Below are positions 1-7,726 of a DNA stretch of 64,000 bases, in pieces (position 1 is the first letter of the stretch; every line of letters begins with the position of its first letter). Location: assembly GCF_019933235.1 (NCBI RefSeq), contig NZ_CP082945.1:7477501-7541500 (forward strand), read 5' to 3'. The translations under genes were made by a program, and so were the position numbers. The DNA comes from Streptomyces angustmyceticus. Lineage in GTDB: Bacteria > Actinomycetota > Actinomycetes > Streptomycetales > Streptomycetaceae. The notes below the pieces were generated by a model. It was not told the origin of the DNA, did no database searches, and was given only the letters and a program-made list of their open reading frames with translations.

Positions 1-57
1 ATCGCGACCATCTACAACGATCACCGTGCAGTGATCCGTGATCTCTTGGGGGAATCG

Positions 58-486
58 ATGCGCGCTCTCACCTCGGCCGGGGCCGCCCTGGCCGCCGTCG
101 GCCTCAGCCTCGGCCTGGCGTCCGCACCGGCATCCGCGACGCCCACCGCTCCCGCCGTCTCCGGCACCTCCCAGCCGTCCCTCTCGGCCGCACCGGCGGC
201 AAAGGCCCCGCCGAAGTCGGGGAAGGACAGCATCAAGTGCAACGACACGAACGCGCGGGTCAACTTCTCGTGGAAGACCGGCTGGGAGAGCACCACGGTC
301 TACTACAACAACCACTGCCTGGGCGGCACGCGCACCACCGCCGCCTTCGAGTTCTACAACGGCGGCTCGACGCCGTTCTACAAGTGCGTCACCTTCCAGG
401 GCGACGCCCAGGGCAAGTACAAGTTCGCGCACATCAACGAGATCATGGACGTCAGCAAGGACACCAAGAAGTGCAAGAAGAACTGA
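58..486 (+). CDS. small secreted cysteine-containing protein, unknown function
   Basis: A 142-residue protein with an Ala/Leu-rich signal peptide (about residues 1-28, probable cleavage after ASA). The linker is Pro/Ala-rich, and the ~85-residue mature domain is rich in Tyr, Asn and Lys with four cysteines, enough for two disulfides. The ATG at 58 was chosen over the in-frame GTG at 31 because a GGGGGA purine run lies just upstream and the signal peptide begins there. No family was recognised. It is convergent with the IPT/TIG gene that ends at 612, with a hairpin between them. Confidence 0.7.
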   Translation: MRALTSAGAALAAVGLSLGLASAPASATPTAPAVSGTSQPSLSAAPAAKAPPKSGKDSIKCNDTNARVNFSWKTGWESTTVYYNNHCLGGTRTTAAFEFYNGGSTPFYKCVTFQGDAQGKYKFAHINEIMDVSKDTKKCKKN

Positions 487-511
487 ACATGCCTCGCTGA
501 CGAGCGCCCCG

Positions 512-540
512 GCTGACCGGACGGACCCCGTCCGGTCAGC
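512..540. terminator. hairpin between convergent genes
   Basis: A perfect 12-bp stem (512-523 with 529-540) and a 5-nt loop lie between the stop of the small secreted protein and the stop of the opposite-strand IPT/TIG gene. This suits a bidirectional terminator; as usual in high-GC actinobacteria there is no U-tract. Confidence 0.65.
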
Positions 541-611
541 GTCATCCCCCTCCCTGAGCGAGCGGTCGAGCGGCCGTCCCCCCGTCGGTCCGGGACCATA
601 CGGGGGACGCG

Positions 612-2117
612 CTAGGACGGGTCGTAGACGAAGGGCAGCGCGTTGCTGTTCCCGGCCGGGGTGTGGGCCACGACGTTCACCGTTCCGGGTGCGCCGCCCG
701 GGGAGGTCGCGACGACCTGGGCGTCGGAGATCGCCGCGAACGAGGCCGGGACCCCGCCGAAGGTCACCGAGTCGGTGTAGGTGAGGTTGCTGCCGCTCAG
801 CACAATCGCGTCGCCCCCGAGGTCAACGCCGTGGGAGGGTACAAGGCTGGTCAGGACGGGCGCCCCGAGATAGGTGTAGTAGGGGTTCCCGGTGGCCGCC
901 GTGCTGGTCCCGCCCGGCGTGGTCACGGTGACGACGGCCGTGCCGGACCCGGCCGGAGCGGTCACGGTCAGCTGGTTGTCGGAGACCACGGTGATGGCTG
1001 TCGCCGGATTCGCCCCGAAGTTCACGGCGCTGGTGAGCGTGAGGTTGGCGCCGAAGACCGTGACGGTGTTGCCTCCGGTGGCCGGCCCCAGGTGCGGGGA
1101 CAGATCACTGAGGGTGGGCGCGGCGAGATAGAAGTACGGCAGGGGGTTGCTGGTGCCGCCCGCCGTCGTGACCGTGACATTGACCGAGGACGGCGGCCCC
1201 GCGGGCGCGATGACCGTGATCTGGCCGGCGGTATTGGTGAGCACGGTAGCCGCGTTGCTCCCGAACTTCACCGAGGTCGCGCCCGTGAGGTTGCCGCCGT
1301 TGAGGGTGACCACATTGCCGCCCGAGGTGGGACCCGAAGCGGGGCTGAGGCTGCTGAGGGTGGGGACGGGGGCGGCGGCATAGGAATAGGGAAGTGCGTT
1401 GCTGGTGCCGCCTGCCGTTGTGACGGTGACGTTGACATTGCCGGTGCCTGGTGGGGCGGTGGCGGTGATCTGGGTGGCGGTGTTGGTGAGGATGGTGGCG
1501 GGGGTGGCTCCGAAGAGGACGGCGGTGGCGCCGGTGAGGTTGGTGCCGGTGAGGGTGACGGTGTTGCCGCCGGTGGTGGGGCCTGAGGTGGGGTTGAGTG
1601 TGGTGAGGGTGGGGGCGGGGGTGGCGACGTAGGTGTAGGGGAGGGCGTTGCTGGTGCCGCCTGCCGTCGTGACGGTGACGTTGACCGAGGAGGGCGGGCC
1701 GGCGGGTGCGATGACGGTGATCTGGGTCGCGGTGTTGGTGAGGACGACCCCCGAACTGCTCCCGAATTTCACCGAGGTGGCGCCGGCGAGGTTGGCGCCG
1801 GTGAGGGTGACCACGTTGCCGCCCGAGGCGGGGCCCGAGGTGGGGGTGAGCGTGGTGAGTACGGGAGCCGGGGCGTAGGTGAAGAACACGTTCTGGGTGC
1901 TGGTGCCCGTCGGTGCCGTGACCGTGACCTGGACCGTGCCGCTTCCTGCGGGCGTCTTGGCCGTGATCTGGGTATCGCTCACGATGACGAAGGTGGTGCC
2001 GTTGGGGCCGAACCTGACCATGGTGGCGCCGGTGAAGCCGGAGCCGGTGAGGGTGACATGGGTACCACCCGCCGGAACGCCTTGGGCCGGACTGATACTG
2101 GTCACTACGGGGGCCAT
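612..2117 (-). CDS. six-repeat IPT/TIG domain protein
   Basis: A 501-residue protein built almost wholly of six IPT/TIG (Ig-like, plexin/transcription-factor) repeats of about 80 residues. Each repeat starts like P-x-[LV]-[TS]-x-[LI]-x-P-x-x-G-x-x-x-G-G-[ND] and carries an F-G motif. The ATG at 2117 is preceded by a GAGAAGAG-type ribosome site, and translation starts directly at the first repeat (MAPVVTSISP). There is no signal peptide, sorting signal or transmembrane segment. Such repeats usually act as surface binding or spacer modules, so export here would have to be non-classical or the protein stays inside. It follows another IPT/TIG gene by 152 bp on the same strand. Repeats 2-4 are very alike in DNA, which suggests recent internal duplication. 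Confidence 0.85.
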   Translation of the reverse strand: MAPVVTSISPAQGVPAGGTHVTLTGSGFTGATMVRFGPNGTTFVIVSDTQITAKTPAGSGTVQVTVTAPTGTSTQNVFFTYAPAPVLTTLTPTSGPASGGNVVTLTGANLAGATSVKFGSSSGVVLTNTATQITVIAPAGPPSSVNVTVTTAGGTSNALPYTYVATPAPTLTTLNPTSGPTTGGNTVTLTGTNLTGATAVLFGATPATILTNTATQITATAPPGTGNVNVTVTTAGGTSNALPYSYAAAPVPTLSSLSPASGPTSGGNVVTLNGGNLTGATSVKFGSNAATVLTNTAGQITVIAPAGPPSSVNVTVTTAGGTSNPLPYFYLAAPTLSDLSPHLGPATGGNTVTVFGANLTLTSAVNFGANPATAITVVSDNQLTVTAPAGSGTAVVTVTTPGGTSTAATGNPYYTYLGAPVLTSLVPSHGVDLGGDAIVLSGSNLTYTDSVTFGGVPASFAAISDAQVVATSPGGAPGTVNVVAHTPAGNSNALPFVYDPS

Positions 2118-2269
2118 GCTGCTCTTCTCCTTCTCGTACCGCCTGGGCAGTCGCGCCCTGGCCGACGGCTGCCGGCCAGGGCGCGGGGTGTCACCGGCCG
2201 AGCGCGCCAAGCGCTGCGGGCGGACGGCGACGTGGGTCGTGCCGGTTGGCCCCCGGCCGTCTGCGACGG

Positions 2270-3061
2270 TCAGGTGATGGTGAAGGCCTGGGCGTTGGAG
2301 TTGCCGCCGCAGGTGTGGACCGTGATGGTCCCGGCGCCGGTGGCGAGGCCGCCGGGCACGGTGGCGACGAGCTGGGTGTCGCTCACGGGTGTGAAGACCG
2401 CGGTGGCGGTGGCGGCGGCGCTGTCGGTGAAGGTGACGGTGTCGACGCCGACGAAGCCGGTTCCGTTGACGGTGATCTGGTCCCCTGCCGTGCCCGAGGT
2501 GGGCAGCACCGAGGTGACGGCCGGCGCGAGGTAGTAGTCGATCAGCGTGGTGCCCGAGGGGCTGGTCCCGCCGGCGGTGGTGATGGTCACCGCCTGGGTC
2601 GACACCGTGCCGACCTGACCCGGGTTGGCCGGTGCGGTGAAGGTGACCTGGCTCGACTGGGTCGGGGTGACCGCCACGTTGCCGACGCTGCCCACCCCGA
2701 CCTGCGTTCCGGAGAGGAAGTTGGTGCCGAACAGCGTCACCGAGCCACCCGTGGCGGCCGATACGCAGGTGACGCTCAGCCCCGTGGTGGTCGGCGAGGC
2801 GATGATGAAGAACGGCAGCGCGTTGCTGGTGGCGCCGGCGCTGCTGGTGACGCTGACCGAGACCTGGCCGGAGCACGGAGCCGTGCTGGGCACCACGAAG
2901 GTGACCTGGGTGGCGGTGACGCTGGTCGGGGTGACCGTCGCGGAACCGAAGTTCACCCTCGTGGTGGTGGACAGAGCGGATCCGTTGATCTGGACGGTGT
3001 CGCCGGGCTTGCCCTGATTGGTGGTGGTCGTTGTGTCCACCAACGACGTGATGGTTGCCAT
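2270..3061 (-). CDS. three-repeat IPT/TIG domain protein
   Basis: A 263-residue protein with about three IPT/TIG repeats, starting near residues 3, 85 and 175. The repeats are less regular than in the downstream gene and include one Cys-containing repeat. The ATG at 3061 has a strong GAAGGAGAA ribosome site. There is no signal peptide and no membrane anchor. It lies first in a likely two-gene unit with the six-repeat protein at 612-2117. The function is unknown; a role as a beta-sandwich binding or scaffold protein is inferred from the repeat type only. Confidence 0.82.
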   Translation of the reverse strand: MATITSLVDTTTTTNQGKPGDTVQINGSALSTTTRVNFGSATVTPTSVTATQVTFVVPSTAPCSGQVSVSVTSSAGATSNALPFFIIASPTTTGLSVTCVSAATGGSVTLFGTNFLSGTQVGVGSVGNVAVTPTQSSQVTFTAPANPGQVGTVSTQAVTITTAGGTSPSGTTLIDYYLAPAVTSVLPTSGTAGDQITVNGTGFVGVDTVTFTDSAAATATAVFTPVSDTQLVATVPGGLATGAGTITVHTCGGNSNAQAFTIT

Positions 3062-3737
3062 GTTCTTTTCTCCTTCGAACGTGCCGCGCTGTTGGGGTGC
3101 GCAGGAGCGGGCGGCTGACTGAAGCCGCCCGCACCGCAGGGGGTGTCCCCCGTGGGGCGGAAAGGGGAAGGCGGAGACCGTTGCCTCAGGGCGCCTGGGC
3201 GGGTCGTCCTTGTGAAGCGACGCGGCGCAGCATCACGGGGCGCCGTCAATCTCGCTTGATTCGATTAAAGCCAAGGGGTGAAGGAGGCGATAGGTGGAAC
3301 GGAGGCATCGAGAGGCCTGTAGGTAAATCGGTTAACGGATCGCCGTTCAACCCCGGCCGCCGTTGCGCGCCCTGCGGGTGCGATACGGCGGAGCGTCAAC
3401 GGGCGGGGCACAGCCACGTCCTGGCGTTGCGCTGGGCGCTGAGGCGCGCGGAAGTGCGCCGGTCGGGAAAGAACGTCGGTCAAGGGAGAGTGCCGGTTGG
3501 CTCGGAAATTGCCCGTCTGCGGGAAATGGGGCGCCCCAACCGGCCTCAACTGGCCCTGGCGAGCGGTCGGAGGGAGCAGCCCGGCGTAGCCCGCGAGAAG
3601 TCGACTATGGCTCGTGTGGGGGAGGTCAACGGTCCAGGGAAAGCCGAAGATGGAGGGTGAGGTGAGGGGGGACGACAGCGATGACGGCAGCGATGACGGC
3701 AGCGATGCGGGGCTTCTCGCGCGGGTACGCCCGGAGA
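3062..3737. other. intergenic region between IPT/TIG genes
   Basis: This stretch of 676 bp holds no convincing gene; the open frames in it have no family signature and no ribosome site. It presumably carries the promoter of the 3061 gene. A short tandem repeat (AGCGATGACGGC twice at 3677-3700, plus a partial copy) lies at the left end of the YVTN gene. Confidence 0.5.
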
Positions 3738-5498
3738 TCAGGTGTAGACGAAGGCCCCTGGCGCGGTGGCGGTGCCGCCCGTCGTCGTGACGACGACATC
3801 CGCCGGCCCCGGGGCGGCCGCGGGAGGGGTGACGACGGCGATCCGGGTCGGGGAGATGATCCCGAAGGCGGCCGTGGCCCCGCCGAACGTCACCGACTGG
3901 GTGAAGGAGAGGTCGGCGCCTTCGATCAGGACCGGATCGTCGCCCGACACCGAGCCGGCGGAAGGGGCCACGGAGGTGAGGTGCGGCGGCCCCACGTAGG
4001 TATAGGTGGCCCGCCCGTACGAGTTGCTCCGCGTGACCATGGTGACCGGCACGGGGCCGGCCGTCTGCGCGGGCGGCACCGTCACGGTGACCTGGTCGTC
4101 CAGGACGGACGACGGGGTGACGGCCACACTGCCGAAGCGCACCGAGGTGGTGGTGATCAGACCCCGGCCGGTCACGGTCAGCGTGCCGCCGCCGCCCAAT
4201 GGACCCGACTCCGGGCCGATCAGGGTCAGCACCGAGTCCGGGAGGTAGTAGAACCGGCCGACGGTCCGCGTGGTGCGCTGCCCGAGGGTGACGTCGATGC
4301 TGACATCGCTGACCAGGAGCGGCGAAACAGCCCGGATCTCACGGTCGTTGACAACGGTGAACGAGGCCGCCGGGCGGCACCCGAAGCGGACGGCGGTGGT
4401 GTTGCCCAGCCCCTCCCCGATGATGGTCACCGGTGTACCGCCCGACTTGGGCCCCACGTTCGGGTACCCGCCGCTCGGCGCACGCAGCACACCCACCGTC
4501 TCGTTGCCGTTGTTGACCACGTAGACGTCGAGGTCGTCCGGCGTGATCACCAGCCAGGCCGGCGCGTGGAAGCCAGGCACCGTATCGATGATCTCGCTTC
4601 GGACGAGGTCGATGACGGCGACGCTGTCGTCGCCGTCGCAGGTGACGTACGCGAGCAGCCCGTCACGGCTGACCGCCACACCCAAGGGGATGGGCAGACC
4701 GGGGAGTGCGGACGCCACGGAGTGTGTGGTCGTGTCGATGACGCCCAGTCTGTTGCCGCCGTACTCCGACACATAGGCGCGCTGCCCGTCGGGCGAGACC
4801 GCCACTCCCCGGGGGAAGAGGAAACCGGTGAGGGTCGCGAGGACGGTGTCGGTGGCGGTGTCGATGACCGTGACCGCGTTCGCTCCCTCTTCGGTGACGT
4901 AGACCTGTGTCCCGTCGGGAGTGACGGCCACACCGCGCGGTCCGCTGCTCAGCGGTACCGAGGCGATGAGGGTGTCGGTGGCCGTGCTGATCACATCCAC
5001 CCGGTCCCCGCCCAGACTGGCGACGTAGAGCCGGGAGCCGTCGGGTGTCACGGTCAGCCCGAGGGGCTTGTTCAGGCCCGGGATGGTGCCGGTGACGGTG
5101 TGCGTGGCGGTGTCGATGACGGCAACGCTGTCGGTCCCGAAGCAGGCCGCGTAGGCCCGCAGCCCGTCCGGGGTGATCACGACCTCCCACGGGCCGCTGG
5201 TGACGCCGATCGTGGTGACCACGCTCCGGGTGCGGGTGTCGATGACGCTGATGCTGCTGGCCCCGAAGTTGGTCACATAGACGTGCCGGCCGTCCGGGGT
5301 GATCGCCGCCCAGATGGGGGCGTGCCCCACTGGGATCTCGTAGACCCCCAGCGGCTCACCGGTGTTTATGACTTCCCTGCGGTCCGGCACGTCGCCGTCG
5401 GCTTGGCCGGGCGACGGAAGCGCCCCCGTCGCCGCCCCTGTCGACGCCCCCATTGCCGCGCCCTCGCCGGGGCCCGCGCTGGTCCCTGCCGGAGCCAT
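3738..5498 (-). CDS. YVTN seven-bladed beta-propeller with three IPT/TIG repeats
   Basis: A 586-residue protein. After a Gly/Ala-rich N-terminus of about 55 residues come seven YVTN-type propeller blades (about residues 55-345). Each blade shows a T/S-P-D-G turn followed by V-Y-V-[TS] and then V-x-V-I-D-T. Three IPT/TIG repeats follow to the C-terminus. Seven blades would close one complete propeller. The ATG at 5498 has a GAAGGAGGG ribosome site; the longer open frame upstream was rejected for that reason. No signal peptide is visible, which is unusual because YVTN/TIG proteins are commonly surface-exposed. It shares strand and repeat type with the two genes downstream, which suggests a functional block. 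Confidence 0.85.
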   Translation of the reverse strand: MAPAGTSAGPGEGAAMGASTGAATGALPSPGQADGDVPDRREVINTGEPLGVYEIPVGHAPIWAAITPDGRHVYVTNFGASSISVIDTRTRSVVTTIGVTSGPWEVVITPDGLRAYAACFGTDSVAVIDTATHTVTGTIPGLNKPLGLTVTPDGSRLYVASLGGDRVDVISTATDTLIASVPLSSGPRGVAVTPDGTQVYVTEEGANAVTVIDTATDTVLATLTGFLFPRGVAVSPDGQRAYVSEYGGNRLGVIDTTTHSVASALPGLPIPLGVAVSRDGLLAYVTCDGDDSVAVIDLVRSEIIDTVPGFHAPAWLVITPDDLDVYVVNNGNETVGVLRAPSGGYPNVGPKSGGTPVTIIGEGLGNTTAVRFGCRPAASFTVVNDREIRAVSPLLVSDVSIDVTLGQRTTRTVGRFYYLPDSVLTLIGPESGPLGGGGTLTVTGRGLITTTSVRFGSVAVTPSSVLDDQVTVTVPPAQTAGPVPVTMVTRSNSYGRATYTYVGPPHLTSVAPSAGSVSGDDPVLIEGADLSFTQSVTFGGATAAFGIISPTRIAVVTPPAAAPGPADVVVTTTGGTATAPGAFVYT

Positions 5499-5805
5499 GT
5501 TGCCCTCCTTCTCCTGCCTTCGCGTTGCATCGGGCTTGCGCCTTCGGGCCCTCGAATCCTCTGGGGTCCCGCCTGGTGGGTCGTCAGTCCGTTCGCCTCG
5601 GCGCGGGGTTGCTTCGGAACGCTTCGGGTTGTCGTGGGCCGCTGGTGGTCGTGGGTGGTCGCTGACGGGTACGCGGCCGACGACGGGGGCGAGCCCATGC
5701 AAGGTGTACGGGTCGCTGTGCGCTCCGCCGTGAGGTCGCGGTGGCCGGCGCCGCAGCAGCCGGTGCGCCCGCCGTACCGGCTGCGGCGTCCGGCTACGTC
5801 CTCGT
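5499..5805. other. intergenic, no gene seen
   Basis: These 307 bp separate the YVTN gene start from the end of the beta-helix-like gene. They should contain the YVTN gene promoter. No convincing ORF or strong repeat was seen. Confidence 0.4.
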
Positions 5806-6489
5806 TCAGCAGGCGGGGGCAACGGGCGGCAGGGCGCCGCAATTGCTCGGGGTGTTGCCGACCACCACACTGCCGATCAGGGTCACCGCACCGGCGTTGG
5901 TGAAGATGCCGCCGCCGTTGACGCCGGCGGTGTTCGCGGTGACGCTGCTGCCGGTGAGCGTGAGTGCGCCATCGGTGTAGATACCGCCGCCGTATGACCC
6001 CTTGCTGTCGCGGACCGTGGTGCCGGTGAGGGCCACCGTGCCGCCGAGGTTGGCGATGCCCCCGCCCACGCCGAGGCCGGCGTCACCACCACTGATGGTC
6101 ACCGACGCGATGGACAACTGGCCGTTCGCGGAAGGGACTTGTGATGGCCCGTCCACTTCGAAGATCCGGAAAGCCGGTGCGCTCGACGCCCGGGTGATCT
6201 GCGTGCCGAGGCCGGCCATGGAGATCGGGGTGGTGATGTTCGGCAGTCCCGCCGCCTGCCCGGCCCCGCCCGGACTGTGGGCGCTGGTGAGGGCGTACGT
6301 ACACAGCGGAGCGAGGATCAGGCTGCCGCCCCCGGAGGCGTTGGCCGTGTTGATCGCGTCGACCAGCGCCGATTCACCGCACGCCACCAGTACCGGCGAC
6401 GCCGCGCGGGCGTCGGGGCCGGCGCAGACCAATGCCAGCGGAACGACACCCGCCGCCACCAGTGTTCGCAGAACATGAAGGGCTCGCAC
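5806..6489 (-). CDS. short secreted beta-helix-like (polymorphic outer-membrane-type repeat) protein
   Basis: About 227 residues. The N-terminal hydrophobic signal peptide ends near ARA (about residue 26). A domain beginning ACGESALVDAINTAN follows, with Gly/Thr/Asn-rich coils such as NxxGGGI repeated at the C-terminus. This resembles CSLREA/parallel beta-helix surface proteins. The GTG at 6489 is preferred because GGAGG lies just upstream and it places the signal peptide at the N-terminus; longer in-frame starts reach 6732. It is much shorter than typical right-handed beta-helix proteins, with only about four coils visible. It is the only gene of this block with a clear export signal. Confidence 0.7.
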   Translation of the reverse strand: MRALHVLRTLVAAGVVPLALVCAGPDARAASPVLVACGESALVDAINTANASGGGSLILAPLCTYALTSAHSPGGAGQAAGLPNITTPISMAGLGTQITRASSAPAFRIFEVDGPSQVPSANGQLSIASVTISGGDAGLGVGGGIANLGGTVALTGTTVRDSKGSYGGGIYTDGALTLTGSSVTANTAGVNGGGIFTNAGAVTLIGSVVVGNTPSNCGALPPVAPAC

Positions 6490-6985
6490 TACGCCTCCTC
6501 GGACGTGGTTGAGCCAGCCCGCCTCACCGGCCACGCCGCGAGGGCGTCGGCCGATGGAACCCTCCGTCAGGCGACGCCATGCCTCTGGAAGCCGAGCCCA
6601 CATACGAGCCCACACACCGTGAGCCGACCCGATCCACGCATCTCCCGCGGAGGGATGGGCGGCCCACCTGGTAGGTACAGCCAGTAACCCACCCGAGTGA
6701 CCCCCGCACAAGCAAGGCTGAGGGAGATTCACCCGTACAGCCGGGCGCGCATCACGACCCGCATCACGACGCTCATCACTACGGACCGAGCCTGTCCGGA
6801 CGGAACCCAGGGGGACGGAATCCAGCGGGACTGAGCCCAGTTGGACAGAATTCAGTTGGACGGACCAGCCCGGCAGCCTCCGAAGGCTCGCGTTGAGCGA
6901 TCGTCAAAGACACGTTGATCGCCGTTCTCTAGCGTTGACGGCGCATCGATCACCGATCACCGATCAACGGCGAGGTGGAGTACGC
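6490..6985. repeat. intergenic region with three different tandem-repeat arrays
   Basis: No gene is evident in this divergent intergenic stretch of 496 bp. It holds a ~12-bp repeat (GCATCACGAC, about three copies, 6749-6780). It also holds a 15-bp array in exact 15-nt register (6798-6857, four copies of GGACnGAnyCCAGnn plus a partial fifth) and a 7-bp array (CGATCAC three times, 6947-6967). The 7-bp units are complementary to a GTTGATCG at 6914-6921. Such arrays look like protein-binding iterons for the flanking divergent genes. Confidence 0.7.
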
Positions 6986-7585
6986 ATGTTGTTCCGCACG
7001 CGAGGCAAGGGAAGGGTTTCCTTCTTCATCGCCAGGGCGATCGCGCCCAGGCGGCGGGCCGCGGTTCTGGCCGGGGTGCTCGCGAGTGTGTCCGTGGTGG
7101 CCCTGGGGACGGCTTCCGCGGCGTCGCAGGGGGCGGGGGAGCCGGCGACGGCCGCTGTGCAGGCGGCGCCGGCGACCGAAGCGGCGCGGAAGCACTGGCA
7201 GCCCCCGACGGACCGGAGCGCGGGTCCCGGGGCCTCCGGGACAGAGCCCGGCAGGGCCGACACCGGCTTCCAGATCCGTGAGGTGTCGCCGGCGCAGTTC
7301 AGGGGCTGGTGGTCCCAGCCCCACGTCAAGGGCGTCAGCGTGACGTGGAGGACGCCTTCGGACCGGGACCCGTATGACGGCTGGGACTGGATCGAGATCC
7401 AGGACAGCAACGGCAAGCGCGTCACCTGGGACTGGGTCTGCGGCAACGCCCACTGCGGCGCGTACGGCTCGACCCTGATCGAGGCGAACCTCACGAAGGG
7501 CGCGGAGTACAAGGCCCTCTACTGGAGCGACGGGGGCCGGGACACCGAGGGCGACCTCCAGGCCGAGTACGAGTTCTCGGCCTGA
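6986..7585 (+). CDS. secreted protein of unknown function
   Basis: 199 residues with a long, Arg-rich N-region and hydrophobic core (about residues 25-48, probable cleavage near ASA), a Pro/Ala/Gly linker, then a ~100-residue Trp-rich domain. That domain contains the phrases VSVTWRTP and YDGWDWIEIQDSNGK and two cysteines separated by four residues (VCGNAHCG). The alternation of strands and aromatic residues suggests a beta-sandwich of fibronectin-III or carbohydrate-binding style, but no family was recognised. ATG 6986 has a GAGGTGGAG ribosome site. It diverges from the beta-helix-like gene across a repeat-rich region. Confidence 0.65.
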   Translation: MLFRTRGKGRVSFFIARAIAPRRRAAVLAGVLASVSVVALGTASAASQGAGEPATAAVQAAPATEAARKHWQPPTDRSAGPGASGTEPGRADTGFQIREVSPAQFRGWWSQPHVKGVSVTWRTPSDRDPYDGWDWIEIQDSNGKRVTWDWVCGNAHCGAYGSTLIEANLTKGAEYKALYWSDGGRDTEGDLQAEYEFSA

Positions 7586-7592
7586 CGAGGGA

Positions 7593-7619
7593 AGCCGGGA
7601 CACATGGGGTCCCCCGGCT
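7593..7619 (+). terminator. possible terminator hairpin
   Basis: A 7-bp stem (7593-7599 with 7613-7619) lies just after the stop of the secreted protein gene. It is short, so the call is tentative. Confidence 0.35.
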
Positions 7620-7726
7620 GAGGCGAACCGGTAGGTGTTTCGGCGGCCGTGGGAACCAGGGGCCGTGCCCGTACGACTGACTGGACCGGGTCCCGAACGA
7701 GGGACGGTGTCGTCGGGAGGAGTGCT

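Noticed and set aside
1140..1900. Regularly spaced DNA repeats resembling a CRISPR-like array
   Set aside because: The period (~235-250 bp) and in-frame protein repeats show these are IPT/TIG coding duplications.
663..2277. Long plus-strand open frames opposite the IPT/TIG gene
   Set aside because: They mirror the repeats of the minus-strand protein, have no ribosome site and read as low-complexity Gly/Arg or Val/Pro; high-GC shadows.
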